From the NCBI GenBank assembly GCA_964551925.1, contig CAZKFA010000014.1, positions 1 through 47,558 of the forward strand: 47,558 nucleotides of DNA, given 5' to 3'. The position numbers and the translations under genes were made by a program. Under the pieces are notes generated by a model that ran no database searches, was not told where the DNA came from, and saw nothing but the letters and a program-made list of their open reading frames with translations. Positions 1 through 8,747 of the stretch are shown one piece after another (the first letter of the stretch is position 1; every line of letters begins with the position of its first letter). The DNA is from CAZKFA01 sp964551925. GTDB lineage: Bacteria > Cyanobacteriota > Vampirovibrionia > LMEP-6097.

Positions 1-1004
1 GCATGAACGTTCACCGACAATGCTGAGCCCAAGAAGCGATGTAACCCGGCTTCATAGAAGCTCAAATCTCCAGTAGCTGACGCAGTCAAAAGTTCAAACA
101 AATCTTCATCCAATAATGGCAAGACCACTTGAGCATCAGAATCTAACAAGGTAGTACGATACTGGATCAACTTAGGGTTAAAATTATCATTACGATCTAG
201 AACAATATCAAAAGCTAGAAACCCAGAATAAGCTCGTCCCATTTTAGCAAGCACATCAATAGTGGGATTAATAATGCTCTCTCTAATTGTAGAGAGGATA
301 CGAAGATCAATCATAGAGCTAGGTCCATAAGCCCCCATATCACTACCATCATCTCTATAACTCTGGACCGGCACCAAAGATAAAGCACGCTTACCATCAG
401 CGATTACATTGATAGTGAATTCATATCCTTCAACCACTTCTTCAAGAATGATGGTTGGCTCTATCTTAGAGAATAGTTTCTTCTTAAATAATTTTTGTAA
501 TATAGCTAGAGCCTGTTCTTTGTTATTAACAATTGTCGAGTTAAAATTCTTCTCAAATTGCAAATCAGAGCGAATACGCAAAGGGAATTTAGCCGTCAAC
601 AAATAAGCCTGAGCCATTGCTAAGCCACTCAATGAGACAAACTTAGCGCAAGGAATTTGATTTTCTATCATCAATTGTTTAGCAAAGTGCTGTGACCATT
701 CAATCTGAGCAGCAACTTTTGTTGGACCAACAACCTTAATACCTTCAGCCTGTAATTTATCTACAATACCTTGACTGAAGAGAATCGCCTCACCAATTAT
801 GACTAAATTAACTTTACGAGCAATTGCGATATCAACAATCCTATCGATATCATCAATTTTGATATCTAAGCACTCAACGCTACCAGCCAGCGCTAAATTA
901 CCAGGCACAAGTACTATCTCGGTATCTCTGTATTTTTCAGAGCACCATAGCTTCCAAGTTAAAACGTGCTCCTTTGAACCAGAGCCAATAATTAAGACCT
1001 TCAC
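1..1004 (-). CDS. purD: Divergent phosphoribosylamine-glycine ligase (PurD/GARS) homologue, 3' end outside window
   Basis: The minus strand is open from a GTG at 1004 to the window edge (334 codons). It reads as a GARS-type ATP-grasp protein: N-terminal MKVLIIGSG, then VVGPTKVAAQIEWSQHFAKQ, an ILEEVVEGYEF segment, and DMGAYGP near residue 230. In purine synthesis PurD joins glycine to phosphoribosylamine using ATP. Several family signatures are altered. The GxGGREHA loop reads GSGSKEHV, the DGLAAGKG segment reads SDLQFEKNF, the GPNTGG stretch before MGAY is missing, and the NCRFGDPE metal/ATP motif reads QYRTTLLDSDA. Catalysis is therefore doubtful; a second, canonical PurD may exist elsewhere. 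The GTG start sits 6 bases after a weak -10 box. The gene is divergent from the one at 1068. Confidence 0.75.
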   Translation of the reverse strand, partial: MKVLIIGSGSKEHVLTWKLWCSEKYRDTEIVLVPGNLALAGSVECLDIKIDDIDRIVDIAIARKVNLVIIGEAILFSQGIVDKLQAEGIKVVGPTKVAAQIEWSQHFAKQLMIENQIPCAKFVSLSGLAMAQAYLLTAKFPLRIRSDLQFEKNFNSTIVNNKEQALAILQKLFKKKLFSKIEPTIILEEVVEGYEFTINVIADGKRALSLVPVQSYRDDGSDMGAYGPSSMIDLRILSTIRESIINPTIDVLAKMGRAYSGFLAFDIVLDRNDNFNPKLIQYRTTLLDSDAQVVLPLLDEDLFELLTASATGDLSFYEAGLHRFLGSALSVNVH

Positions 1005-1010
1005 ATAACT

Positions 1011-1016
1011 ATTATT
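1011..1016 (-). promoter_or_regulatory. Weak extended -10 for the purD-like gene
   Basis: On the minus strand TGA-AATAAT lies 6 bases before the GTG at 1004, with no Shine-Dalgarno between. It fits the leaderless spacing seen across the window, though AATAAT is a poor box. Confidence 0.4.
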
Positions 1017-1053
1017 TCACGGAATTGGATTTTTGTAACTGCCAGAATTAGTC

Positions 1054-1059
1054 TATTAT
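1054..1059 (+). promoter_or_regulatory. -10 box (TATTAT) for the 1068 gene
   Basis: TATTAT ends 8 bases before the TTG start at 1068. No Shine-Dalgarno lies between, so transcription should start at or next to the start codon. Confidence 0.55.
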
Positions 1060-1067
1060 AGTAAATA

Positions 1068-4000
1068 TTGCTGCGACGTCTAACTAAATTCAACCTTAAT
1101 TACTTGCAGATCACCTGTTTCATAGCCTTCTTTGTCAGTGGAGTTACTGGCTTAATTTATGAATTAAGTTGGTCACGTTTTCTCAAGCCAATATTTGGTT
1201 CAGACAATCTATCACTAAGCACCATGCTTACAGTTTTTATTGGTGGATACGCAGTTGGTAACCTTATCGCAGGTAAATTAACCAACAAGCAACACAGTTT
1301 AAATTTCTATTTACTACTATATATCATCATCGAATTACTTACTTCTGCTTACGCGTTTTGCATACCATGGCTATTAGGACATAAATTCTTTGAGCCAATT
1401 TGGTCATTCCTTGCATTCAGCTCTCTCAATAGTTTTTATTTGGCTTCCTTGATGAAATTTGTTTTCATAAGCTCAATTCTATCCATACCTGCTATTTTAT
1501 TAGGCTGCGGATTCCCCATCTTGAGTGAAATTTTAAGTAAAGAATCCAAGAATCTTAATCTTTCGATCAGTAATCTTTATGCAACTAATAATCTAGGAGC
1601 CATTGCTGGAGCCTTTTTGACAGGCTTCTTTTTACTTGAGCATTTGGGGCAAATAAATACCATCAGAATGGCGGCGCTCATCAACCTTATTACTGCAATT
1701 GCACTCATAATATATCTTGTCTTCAGTTATCGCAAACATCGCAATAAGAACCAAGCTGATAACAAAACTGGCACTTCGATTAGTTATACTTTGCGTAAAC
1801 TACATGGCAATGATTGTATTCTACTCATATTAGTTTTCTTATTAGGTTTCATCAACTTAGGACTAGAAATATTATGGACAAAGGTTTTGGGCTTAGTTAT
1901 TGGTTCCTCAGCCTACTCACTAACCATTATTATCGCATCAGTTCTTACAGGGATCAGTATTGGTGGCTATCTATTAAACACCTATAAATTACATTCAGCA
2001 AATATCAAAAAAACTCTACTACTATTACAAACACTCTTTGTACTAGCTTTGATCTTATCGACAACTCTATTCAACAAGTTACCAACACTAATACTAATAC
2101 TGTTCAAACACTTATCAATCACATGTAATTATTATGCAGAGAACTTGATCAAATTTCTCACCGCTGCCTGTATAATCCTGCCAGTGACTATATTAGAAGG
2201 CATAATCGTATCACTAGTGTTTTACCTATTCAGCAATAACCTGTTAATCTCAGGAGAGTTACAGCGACTTTCTACGGGCTTACGCGTCGCTCTAGTCTCA
2301 TCCATAAATACAATTGGAGCCATTGCTGGTTCGTTTGCTATGGGATTTATCATCCTACCAATCTTCAGTTACACAAACAATGCGCTTCTTAATAGTTTCA
2401 GACTGATGATCGCCTGCTCAATATTAACACTGGCATATTTGCTCTTCATCAAAGATTCCTATCATCCTAAGCGCAATATAGTAGTCACCTTGATCATAAT
2501 AATACTGGGGGCAAGTTTATCTATCCCGAAAATCAATCCTCAAGAGCTTTCCAGCGGCACAACAATCTATCGCAGCCTTAAGTATAAACATCTAGATATA
2601 AATCAATTCAGCAAAAGTATCAAACAACCAATTCTATTCCACAGAGAGGCTCGCCACAATATCATCACTGTAATTGAAGATCACAACATTAATACTTTAC
2701 TGCTCAAAAGTAACGGTAAAGTTGAGGCTGGCTTAGTCATCGATCCTAATGAGCCGAGTCAAGCCGATATGATAACTCAGGTTCTACTTGCCGACATACC
2801 CGTACTATTGAACCAGAATATCAGTAATAGCCTATTAATAGGCATGGGCTCGGGAGTCACATTAAATTCCTTAGTATCTAGTATACAAAGCACTCAGGAT
2901 ACGGCTTTTCACGTTGATGTTTGTGAAATAGAACCAGACATATACGAAGCTGTCGATCAGATATTCAAACCAAAAATACAACAGCTCAACGGCGCTCAAT
3001 ACCTTGACAATGAGAATATAAATCGTTTCAGTATTGATGCTAGAACTTTCTTGTTAGCCCAAAAATACAAAGCCGCAACAAATTATGATTTGATCATTTC
3101 GCAGCCATCTGATCCTTGGATATCTTCAGCTTTATTCACTGTAGAATTCTGGGATTTAGCAGCCAGTAAATTGACAACTAATGGCTTATTCGTACAGTGG
3201 TTACAGCTATATTCAATAGAGCCAAAATTGCTAGCAACAGCCCTCAAAACCTTTGAGAGCGTGTTTCCTGAGATTCTAATTTTTAGACCAGGAAGTGCTG
3301 CTGAATTAATACTCATAGGATCTCGTAGTCCAATCGACATTAATCTTCAGACTATCAGCAAAAAAATAAATACCAACCTTCTCAAACGAGAATTGGTTAA
3401 ATTAGGCATTAGGAATGAAGCTGACTTACTGGCAAACTTAATTTTACCATCCATAACAACCAAACGGCTGATCAGCCAAATCAATCATCCTCAGATCAAC
3501 ACTGACGACAATATGATTTTGGAATTCAACACTCTCAAAAATATCGGCAATTTTAGCGAAACAATTAAAGCTAATGAGAAATTCCTCTTGCAAAACATGA
3601 GCAGCAAGGATATCCTAGAACTCTTTGCTGAAGCCAAAGACAAATCATTCTTACATCGACTCATCGAATCACACAACAACCTAGTACAAGCAGATTACAA
3701 GAACAACTATAGTGGTGATATGCACGGCAAAATCGCACAGGAATTAGCAGAAGAAATCTTTAGCTTCAACAAAAGCCCCGCAAGTTTTCTAAATCTCTAT
3801 AACATTTACAACAAACAATTGGCTTGGGAGCGTGTTGATTCCATTCTCTATGAATCAGATTCTCTTTTCTCTGACTATAGTTCAGAGAATCCTTCTAAAC
3901 CAGAAGATATAATAATCTTCTCTGGACTGATGCCAGCAAGCCTATTTGACACCTATCAGCTCAACTGCTTAGCTCAATTACATGCTTACAACAAATCCTT

Positions 4001-4691
4001 CCCAAAAGCCCTTAGCATAATCAACAAAGCCATCAAAGATTTCCGAACAACAATCAACAGCTATCAATTATCAGAACTATTTCTAACTAAAGCAAATATA
4101 CTATTCAATCAAAAACGCAATAATTTAAACAACGGTAATTTACAAGTCGACTTAGACTTGATAGAAGCCTATGACAATTACAATGAATCACTCAAATATA
4201 ACAAACTCAATTACCAAGCACAATTAGGCTTAGCAAACTTATTTGCGTTTAAGATGGGCTTACTAAAATACAATTGGAAGGGTGGTATCGATAACAATAA
4301 ATTCCTACTTGATAATCTGAACAAATCTATCCTTGCCTACAAACAAGCCATTGCTATTAATCCAAATTACTGGCCTAGCTACCTAGCTCTTGCTAAATTA
4401 TATTTATCACTACTGCCGCAATCAGAGATAGAATTTTTCACTAGCAATGAGAAATACTCAACAGAAGCTATTCACTATCTCAAAGACACTCTGACCTTAG
4501 AGCCTAATCAAGTTGAGGCTAATTACGAAATGGCAATCCTACAATATAGAATTGGGAATTTAGATTTAGCCTATTTGCACTTATCAAAGATAATCAATGA
4601 TTATGATTTATCAATTATCTGCCAAGAAGTATTAGGACTAGAAAAATTTGAGAAAGCACAAGCTCTCTACAAAAAAATTAAAGCATTATAG
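1068..4691 (+). CDS. Fused membrane transporter-like / spermidine-synthase-like / TPR protein
   Basis: This 1207-residue protein has three parts. Residues 1-490 hold about twelve hydrophobic segments beginning VSGVTGLIYELSWSR, the hallmark of 'fused MFS/spermidine synthase' proteins. Residues about 525-760 are a Rossmann methyltransferase/spermidine-synthase-like domain with the nucleotide loop IGMGSG (about 593), an acidic EIEPD and SQPSDPW (about 682). The tail (about 900-1205) contains TPR-like helices, e.g. YKQAIAINPNYWPSYLALAK. No substrate can be assigned. The SQPSDPW motif is typical of these fused proteins rather than of soluble SpeE, so polyamine synthesis should not be assumed. The TTG start is chosen because a TATTAT box ends 8 bases upstream. 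Confidence 0.8.
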   Translation: MLRRLTKFNLNYLQITCFIAFFVSGVTGLIYELSWSRFLKPIFGSDNLSLSTMLTVFIGGYAVGNLIAGKLTNKQHSLNFYLLLYIIIELLTSAYAFCIPWLLGHKFFEPIWSFLAFSSLNSFYLASLMKFVFISSILSIPAILLGCGFPILSEILSKESKNLNLSISNLYATNNLGAIAGAFLTGFFLLEHLGQINTIRMAALINLITAIALIIYLVFSYRKHRNKNQADNKTGTSISYTLRKLHGNDCILLILVFLLGFINLGLEILWTKVLGLVIGSSAYSLTIIIASVLTGISIGGYLLNTYKLHSANIKKTLLLLQTLFVLALILSTTLFNKLPTLILILFKHLSITCNYYAENLIKFLTAACIILPVTILEGIIVSLVFYLFSNNLLISGELQRLSTGLRVALVSSINTIGAIAGSFAMGFIILPIFSYTNNALLNSFRLMIACSILTLAYLLFIKDSYHPKRNIVVTLIIIILGASLSIPKINPQELSSGTTIYRSLKYKHLDINQFSKSIKQPILFHREARHNIITVIEDHNINTLLLKSNGKVEAGLVIDPNEPSQADMITQVLLADIPVLLNQNISNSLLIGMGSGVTLNSLVSSIQSTQDTAFHVDVCEIEPDIYEAVDQIFKPKIQQLNGAQYLDNENINRFSIDARTFLLAQKYKAATNYDLIISQPSDPWISSALFTVEFWDLAASKLTTNGLFVQWLQLYSIEPKLLATALKTFESVFPEILIFRPGSAAELILIGSRSPIDINLQTISKKINTNLLKRELVKLGIRNEADLLANLILPSITTKRLISQINHPQINTDDNMILEFNTLKNIGNFSETIKANEKFLLQNMSSKDILELFAEAKDKSFLHRLIESHNNLVQADYKNNYSGDMHGKIAQELAEEIFSFNKSPASFLNLYNIYNKQLAWERVDSILYESDSLFSDYSSENPSKPEDIIIFSGLMPASLFDTYQLNCLAQLHAYNKSFPKALSIINKAIKDFRTTINSYQLSELFLTKANILFNQKRNNLNNGNLQVDLDLIEAYDNYNESLKYNKLNYQAQLGLANLFAFKMGLLKYNWKGGIDNNKFLLDNLNKSILAYKQAIAINPNYWPSYLALAKLYLSLLPQSEIEFFTSNEKYSTEAIHYLKDTLTLEPNQVEANYEMAILQYRIGNLDLAYLHLSKIINDYDLSIICQEVLGLEKFEKAQALYKKIKAL

Positions 4692-4693
4692 AA

Positions 4694-7417
4694 CTAAGCA
4701 GTCTTATTACCAATAGGCTCTTTAGAACCAGAAGCTCCATTCTCTTTATTATTCAAAGTAAGAACTTTCTTTTTGGTCTTAATGGTTGATTTCTTCAACT
4801 CTTCTTGCTCTTCTTCATTATGATGTCCAACTACTCTGAATTTGACTTGAGCTTTAACAAGAGACTGGCTCTTATCAGTTTCTTTCATTTCATCAGTAAC
4901 GGGATCGGTTGCAGTACTATAATCCTTCTCTAGAGGAAAAGCTGGATCAAACTCTAAATATGCTTCAACCTTATCTCCCGGCTTCAAAGTCTCTTGAATC
5001 AAATCATCAGAGATACTATCTTCAAGCAAACGCTGAATACAACGTTTCATAGGACGCGCTCCATAAGCACGTTTGTAGCCTTCAACTGAGATTTTGTCCT
5101 TAACATCATCAGTCAGCTCTATAGTCATGCCATGTTCTTTCAGGCGCAGCTCTAGATCCTTAGCCATGATATTAATAATCTTACGCATATCATCACGGGT
5201 CAGATGTCTAAATATAACAACATCATCAAGCCTGTTCAGGAATTCTGGTTTGAAAGAACGTTTCATTTCTTCAAGAACAACGTCTTTCATACGCTTATAT
5301 TTATCTTCTTCGACATCTTTTTCGGTTTTCGAAGCAAAGAATCCTATTCCACTATCAACGCCCATCTTCTGTGCACCGACGTTTGAAGTCATAATGATAA
5401 TAGTATTCTTGAAACTAACTTTACGACCACGGCTATCAGTCAAATGTCCATCATCAAGCATTTGTAACATGATATTAAAAACATCAGGGTGAGCTTTCTC
5501 AATCTCATCAAAAAGTATAACGCTATAAGGCTTACGACGAACAGCTTCTGTCAACTGACCACCATCACCATAACCAACATAACCTGGAGGTGAACCAATT
5601 AATTTACTAACTGTATGTTTCTCCATGTACTCAGACATATCTACTCTAATCAGATTGTCTGAACTACCAAAGAAATAATCAGCAAGCACTTTAGCAAGCT
5701 CAGTCTTACCTACGCCAGTAGGACCACAGAATACAAAAGAGCCAATTGGACGCTCTGGGTTCTTAAGGCCGGCTCTTGCTCTTCTAATAGCCTTAGAGAC
5801 TGCTGTTACTGCTGCATCCTGACCAATAACTCTACTATGGAGAATATCTTCCATTGATTTGAGTTTATCAGTCTCACCTTTAGTCAAATCACCAACTGGA
5901 ATACCAGTCCAACTTGAAACAATATGAGCGATTTCTTCTTCAGTAACACGTGGTTTATTTTTCTCTTGTTCTTTCTTCCACTCTTCTTGGATTTCACGAA
6001 TCTCATCACGGAGATTATTCTCCTCATCACGTAATTGTGAAGCCTTCTCAAATTCTTGATTACGAATAGCCTCTTCTTTGTTACGCGTGATCTTAATTAA
6101 TTTATTCTCTAACTCTTTACCCTCTGGTGGTAGAGTGCTTGCTCGCAATCTAACTCTAGAACTCGCTTCATCAATAAGATCGATTGCTTTATCTGGCAAG
6201 AATCTATCAAAAATATATCTGTCAGATAAAGTTGCAGCAGCTTCAATAGCTTTGTCTGTAATAAACAATCTGTGATGATCTTCATATTTCTGTCTTAAGC
6301 CACGAATAATATCAATAGTCTCTTCCACTGATGGTGAGTTGATTACAACAGGCTGGAATCTTCTTTCTAGGGCTGCGTCTCTTTCTATATGCTTACGATA
6401 CTCCTCAAGAGTAGTAGTGCCAATACACTGCAATTCACCACGTGATAAAGCTGGCTTCAGAATATTAGCAGCATCGATAGCACCTTCAGCAGCACCAGCA
6501 CCGATCAAGGTATGCAATTCATCTATCACTAGCATAATGTTGCCAGAGCTACGAATCTCTTCCATGATTTTTTTGAGTCTTTCTTCAAACTCACCACGAT
6601 ACTTAGTTCCAGCGACTAGCAGCCCTAAGTCAAGCATTACTAATTTCTTACCTTCGAGTAATTCTGGGACATCACTTGCAATAATTCTAAGAGCAAGTCC
6701 TTCGGCAACAGCGGTCTTACCAACACCAGGCTCTCCAATCAAAACTGGATTATTTTTTGTGCGTCTTCCAAGGATTTGGATTACACGTTCAATCTCTTCT
6801 TGTCTACCAATAACTGGATCTAAACGCCCTTCAGTAGCAGCGAGCGTAAGATCAGTACCAAATTCATCAAGAGTCGGAGTCCTAGTCCTAGAGCCACTTT
6901 GAGAAGATGATGATGACTTACCAGAAGAACCAACTCCTAATAAAGAACTTCCAGAACTTGGTGAAGCACCACTAGATGAACTTGACTCGCCCAGTAAGCG
7001 AATAATATGCTGTCTTACTTTAGTGAGATCAACACCAAGATTATCAAGGACTCTTGCTGCTACTCCCTCACCTTCACGAATCAAACCAAGCAACAAATGC
7101 TCAGTGCCAATATAATTATGTCCAAATTGACGCGCCTCATCCCAACTCAGCTCTAGGACTCGCTTTGCGCGCGGAGTAAAAGGGATCTCAACTGCTACAA
7201 AGCCAGAACCTCTACCAATAATTTTTTCAACTTCAATACGCGCATCTTTAAGATTCACTCCCATTGACTTAAGAGTCTTAGCTGCAACACCAGTACCCTC
7301 GCCAACTAAGCCTAATAAAATTTGCTCAGTACCAACGAAATTATGCCCAAGCCGTCTTGCCTCTTCTTGAGCGAGCATTATGACTTTGATGGCTTTTTCT
7401 GTAAATCTTTCAAACAT
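4694..7417 (-). CDS. clpC: ATP-dependent Clp protease ATP-binding subunit ClpC
   Basis: AAA+ unfoldase that feeds ClpP, 907 residues. It has two N-terminal Clp repeats (1-145), a serine/glycine-rich linker (about 145-175), a first AAA+ module with Walker A GEPGVGKT (228-235), a UVR-like middle helix (FEKASQLRDEENNLRDEI, about 450) and a second AAA+ module with GPTGVGKTE (about 575). Usual ClpC length is 810-850; the extra length is a C-terminal tail of roughly 100 residues, acidic and then lysine-rich, after the D2 small domain. It ends 2 bases from the convergent 1068 gene. The ATG lies 9 bases after a TATACT box, so the transcript is predicted to be almost leaderless. No CIRCE element is visible upstream. 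Confidence 0.97.
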   Translation of the reverse strand: MFERFTEKAIKVIMLAQEEARRLGHNFVGTEQILLGLVGEGTGVAAKTLKSMGVNLKDARIEVEKIIGRGSGFVAVEIPFTPRAKRVLELSWDEARQFGHNYIGTEHLLLGLIREGEGVAARVLDNLGVDLTKVRQHIIRLLGESSSSSGASPSSGSSLLGVGSSGKSSSSSQSGSRTRTPTLDEFGTDLTLAATEGRLDPVIGRQEEIERVIQILGRRTKNNPVLIGEPGVGKTAVAEGLALRIIASDVPELLEGKKLVMLDLGLLVAGTKYRGEFEERLKKIMEEIRSSGNIMLVIDELHTLIGAGAAEGAIDAANILKPALSRGELQCIGTTTLEEYRKHIERDAALERRFQPVVINSPSVEETIDIIRGLRQKYEDHHRLFITDKAIEAAATLSDRYIFDRFLPDKAIDLIDEASSRVRLRASTLPPEGKELENKLIKITRNKEEAIRNQEFEKASQLRDEENNLRDEIREIQEEWKKEQEKNKPRVTEEEIAHIVSSWTGIPVGDLTKGETDKLKSMEDILHSRVIGQDAAVTAVSKAIRRARAGLKNPERPIGSFVFCGPTGVGKTELAKVLADYFFGSSDNLIRVDMSEYMEKHTVSKLIGSPPGYVGYGDGGQLTEAVRRKPYSVILFDEIEKAHPDVFNIMLQMLDDGHLTDSRGRKVSFKNTIIIMTSNVGAQKMGVDSGIGFFASKTEKDVEEDKYKRMKDVVLEEMKRSFKPEFLNRLDDVVIFRHLTRDDMRKIINIMAKDLELRLKEHGMTIELTDDVKDKISVEGYKRAYGARPMKRCIQRLLEDSISDDLIQETLKPGDKVEAYLEFDPAFPLEKDYSTATDPVTDEMKETDKSQSLVKAQVKFRVVGHHNEEEQEELKKSTIKTKKKVLTLNNKENGASGSKEPIGNKTA

Positions 7418-7426
7418 GTTTCTAAA

Positions 7427-7432
7427 AGTATA
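7427..7432 (-). promoter_or_regulatory. -10 box (TATACT) of clpC
   Basis: TATACT ends 9 bases before the clpC ATG at 7417. No Shine-Dalgarno is seen. The rest of 7433-7570 is A+T-rich with no further element recognised. Confidence 0.6.
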
Positions 7433-7570
7433 AATTCTATAAGGGATTTATATCTATATTATTCACATCTTTTTGTCTTTATTATCACTTTTTTATAAAT
7501 CATTATTAGACTTATTTTGAAAATCGGACTTATCCTTAGGACAACGACAAAAAGATCTATTATCTAAAGC

Positions 7571-7591
7571 AAAAACCCCTCTTACGAGGGG
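7571..7591 (-). terminator. Intrinsic terminator after the NarL-type regulator
   Basis: On the minus strand a 6-bp G+C stem, CCCCTC / GAGGGG with loop GTAA, is followed by TTTTT. It lies about 30 bases past the stop codon at 7622 and separates that gene from the clpC promoter. Confidence 0.85.
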
Positions 7592-7621
7592 CTTGCAAAA
7601 TTCTTTTTTATTCTTGTTATC

Positions 7622-8341
7622 TTATGATGCTCTAGTGTTTAAATTCATAGTAGCTCTCATCAAGCTCTCAAGATCATGCTTTAAAGCGTAAAGCACAGCT
7701 TGTGTTCTGTCATTTACTTTCAGCTTAGTAAACACGTTATTAATGTGAGTCTTAACTGTAGATTCAGAGATGAATAGCTTCTGTGCAACATTCTTATAGT
7801 TCATACCATCACAAAGATGTTTAAGAACTTCAGCTTCTCTTTCAGTTAACAGCTCAAGATTAGCGTAGTTAGACTTAGAAGAAGTAAGCATTGATTGCTT
7901 ATCAGCGATTTGATCTTTAATCATCTTGCTAATTGCAAAATCCATAAACATTTGACCAGCTTCAGAAGCTTCAATCGCTAAAGACAGAGTACGATCTGAT
8001 CTTTCACTCAGTAACCAAGCGCTAGTATTTTTTGCTAAATAAATTTCAAGAAGATTCTCCTCTGAAACTGACTTGGAGATAAAAATAATCTTCGTTTTCG
8101 GAGATTCTCTTTCTATCGTCGCAAGTATTTCGGTGATATCTTGACGTCCTGGCAACTCGCTAGTGATGATAGCGATTTGTGGTCTTCTTGAAATAACCGT
8201 TTGTAATAAAGCTTCTTGATAATCAACTCTGTCGATTCTGTTGTAGCCAGCCATATTCAACTCTTTTGTGATTTGCACAGTAGATTGAACCGGGCTTAGG
8301 GCTATAACCGCTTCTCTAGTATAATTTTGTTGGGTTGTCAT
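7622..8341 (-). CDS. LuxR/NarL-type transcriptional regulator with degenerate receiver domain
   Basis: This 239-residue protein ends in a canonical LuxR helix-turn-helix (about 170-235: LTEREAEVLKHLCDGM, then ISESTVKTHINNVFTKL). The N-terminal part has the receiver-fold layout but lacks the phosphorylation chemistry. The expected acidic pair after strand 1 is replaced by ALSPVQ. The strand-3 phosphoacceptor Asp is Thr (IAIITSELPG). The conserved Lys is not kept (SAWLLS). It therefore probably acts without canonical phosphorylation, as atypical or pseudo-receivers do. No histidine kinase lies beside it. Unlike most genes here it has a strong Shine-Dalgarno, AGGAG, 9-10 bases before the ATG, inside a potential hairpin. 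The target genes are unknown. Confidence 0.9.
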   Translation of the reverse strand: MTTQQNYTREAVIALSPVQSTVQITKELNMAGYNRIDRVDYQEALLQTVISRRPQIAIITSELPGRQDITEILATIERESPKTKIIFISKSVSEENLLEIYLAKNTSAWLLSERSDRTLSLAIEASEAGQMFMDFAISKMIKDQIADKQSMLTSSKSNYANLELLTEREAEVLKHLCDGMNYKNVAQKLFISESTVKTHINNVFTKLKVNDRTQAVLYALKHDLESLMRATMNLNTRAS

Positions 8342-8350
8342 TTAGGGGGG

Positions 8351-8430
8351 ACTCCTGTTTTGCTAGCTAAGAAAAGTTTCTTAACTCTCTCTCAGTTTAT
8401 TGACCGAAAAGCAAAATTCTTAATAGGAGT
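8351..8430 (-). promoter_or_regulatory. Structured 5' leader that can hide the Shine-Dalgarno of the NarL-type gene
   Basis: In the minus-strand RNA, ACTCCT (from 8430-8425) can pair with AGGAGT (8356-8351), which contains the Shine-Dalgarno. Nested inside, TTTTGC (8416-8411) can pair with GCAAAA (8363-8358). Flanking GGG and CCC runs could extend the outer stem. The spacing suggests translational control by RNA structure. This is inferred from pairing only. Confidence 0.5.
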
Positions 8431-8449
8431 AACCCTCGTCAAAAATAAG

Positions 8450-8455
8450 ATTTTA
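8450..8455 (-). promoter_or_regulatory. Candidate -10 (TAAAAT) for the NarL-type regulator
   Basis: TAAAAT on the minus strand would start a leader of roughly 100 bases containing both hairpin arms. No convincing -35 is seen. Confidence 0.35.
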
Positions 8456-8501
8456 TTAATAATGTAAAATTTTACTAAAGAACAGCGGTCTCAAGGCGTC
8501 A

Positions 8502-8726
8502 TTAAACTAGCTTTAAACCAAGCAAAAATGAACTAATAATAAAAATGCCAACGAACAGCCAAGTGGTTTGATCTAACTTCTCATCTGCGCTAGTTTTTAC
8601 ACCTTTGAAGCTATGACTCGCTGAACCAATAGCCCCCAAACCTTCTGAGCGAGGCTCTTTGATAAGAATAAAAAACACGGTCAAAAGACCGCTAACAACC
8701 TGTAAAGCAAAAACTAAAGTGCCCAT
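8502..8726 (-). CDS. secG: Preprotein translocase subunit SecG
   Basis: A 74-residue membrane protein of the SecYEG channel. Two hydrophobic segments (about 3-22 and 55-73) flank the conserved cytoplasmic loop, here KEPRSEGLGAIGSAS, which matches the family's GDGLGGIGG-type loop. Length and topology are normal for SecG. It is read in the same direction as rbgA and ribBA but has its own extended -10, TGA-TATAAT, 7 bases before the ATG, with no ribosome binding site between. Confidence 0.92.
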   Translation of the reverse strand: MGTLVFALQVVSGLLTVFFILIKEPRSEGLGAIGSASHSFKGVKTSADEKLDQTTWLFVGIFIISSFLLGLKLV

Positions 8727-8733
8727 AGGGTTA

Positions 8734-8739
8734 ATTATA
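8734..8739 (-). promoter_or_regulatory. Extended -10 of secG
   Basis: TGA-TATAAT on the minus strand, 7 bases before the secG ATG at 8726. A near-consensus leaderless promoter. Confidence 0.75.
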
Positions 8740-8747
8740 TCACAAGT

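Noticed and set aside
1068..4691. Calling the 1068 gene spermidine synthase (speE)
   Set aside because: Only the domain fold is shared; the SQPSDPW motif and membrane fusion mark a separate family with unproven activity.
5094..6902. Long plus-strand frames inside clpC
   Set aside because: Antisense shadows of a strongly conserved gene; composition not protein-like.
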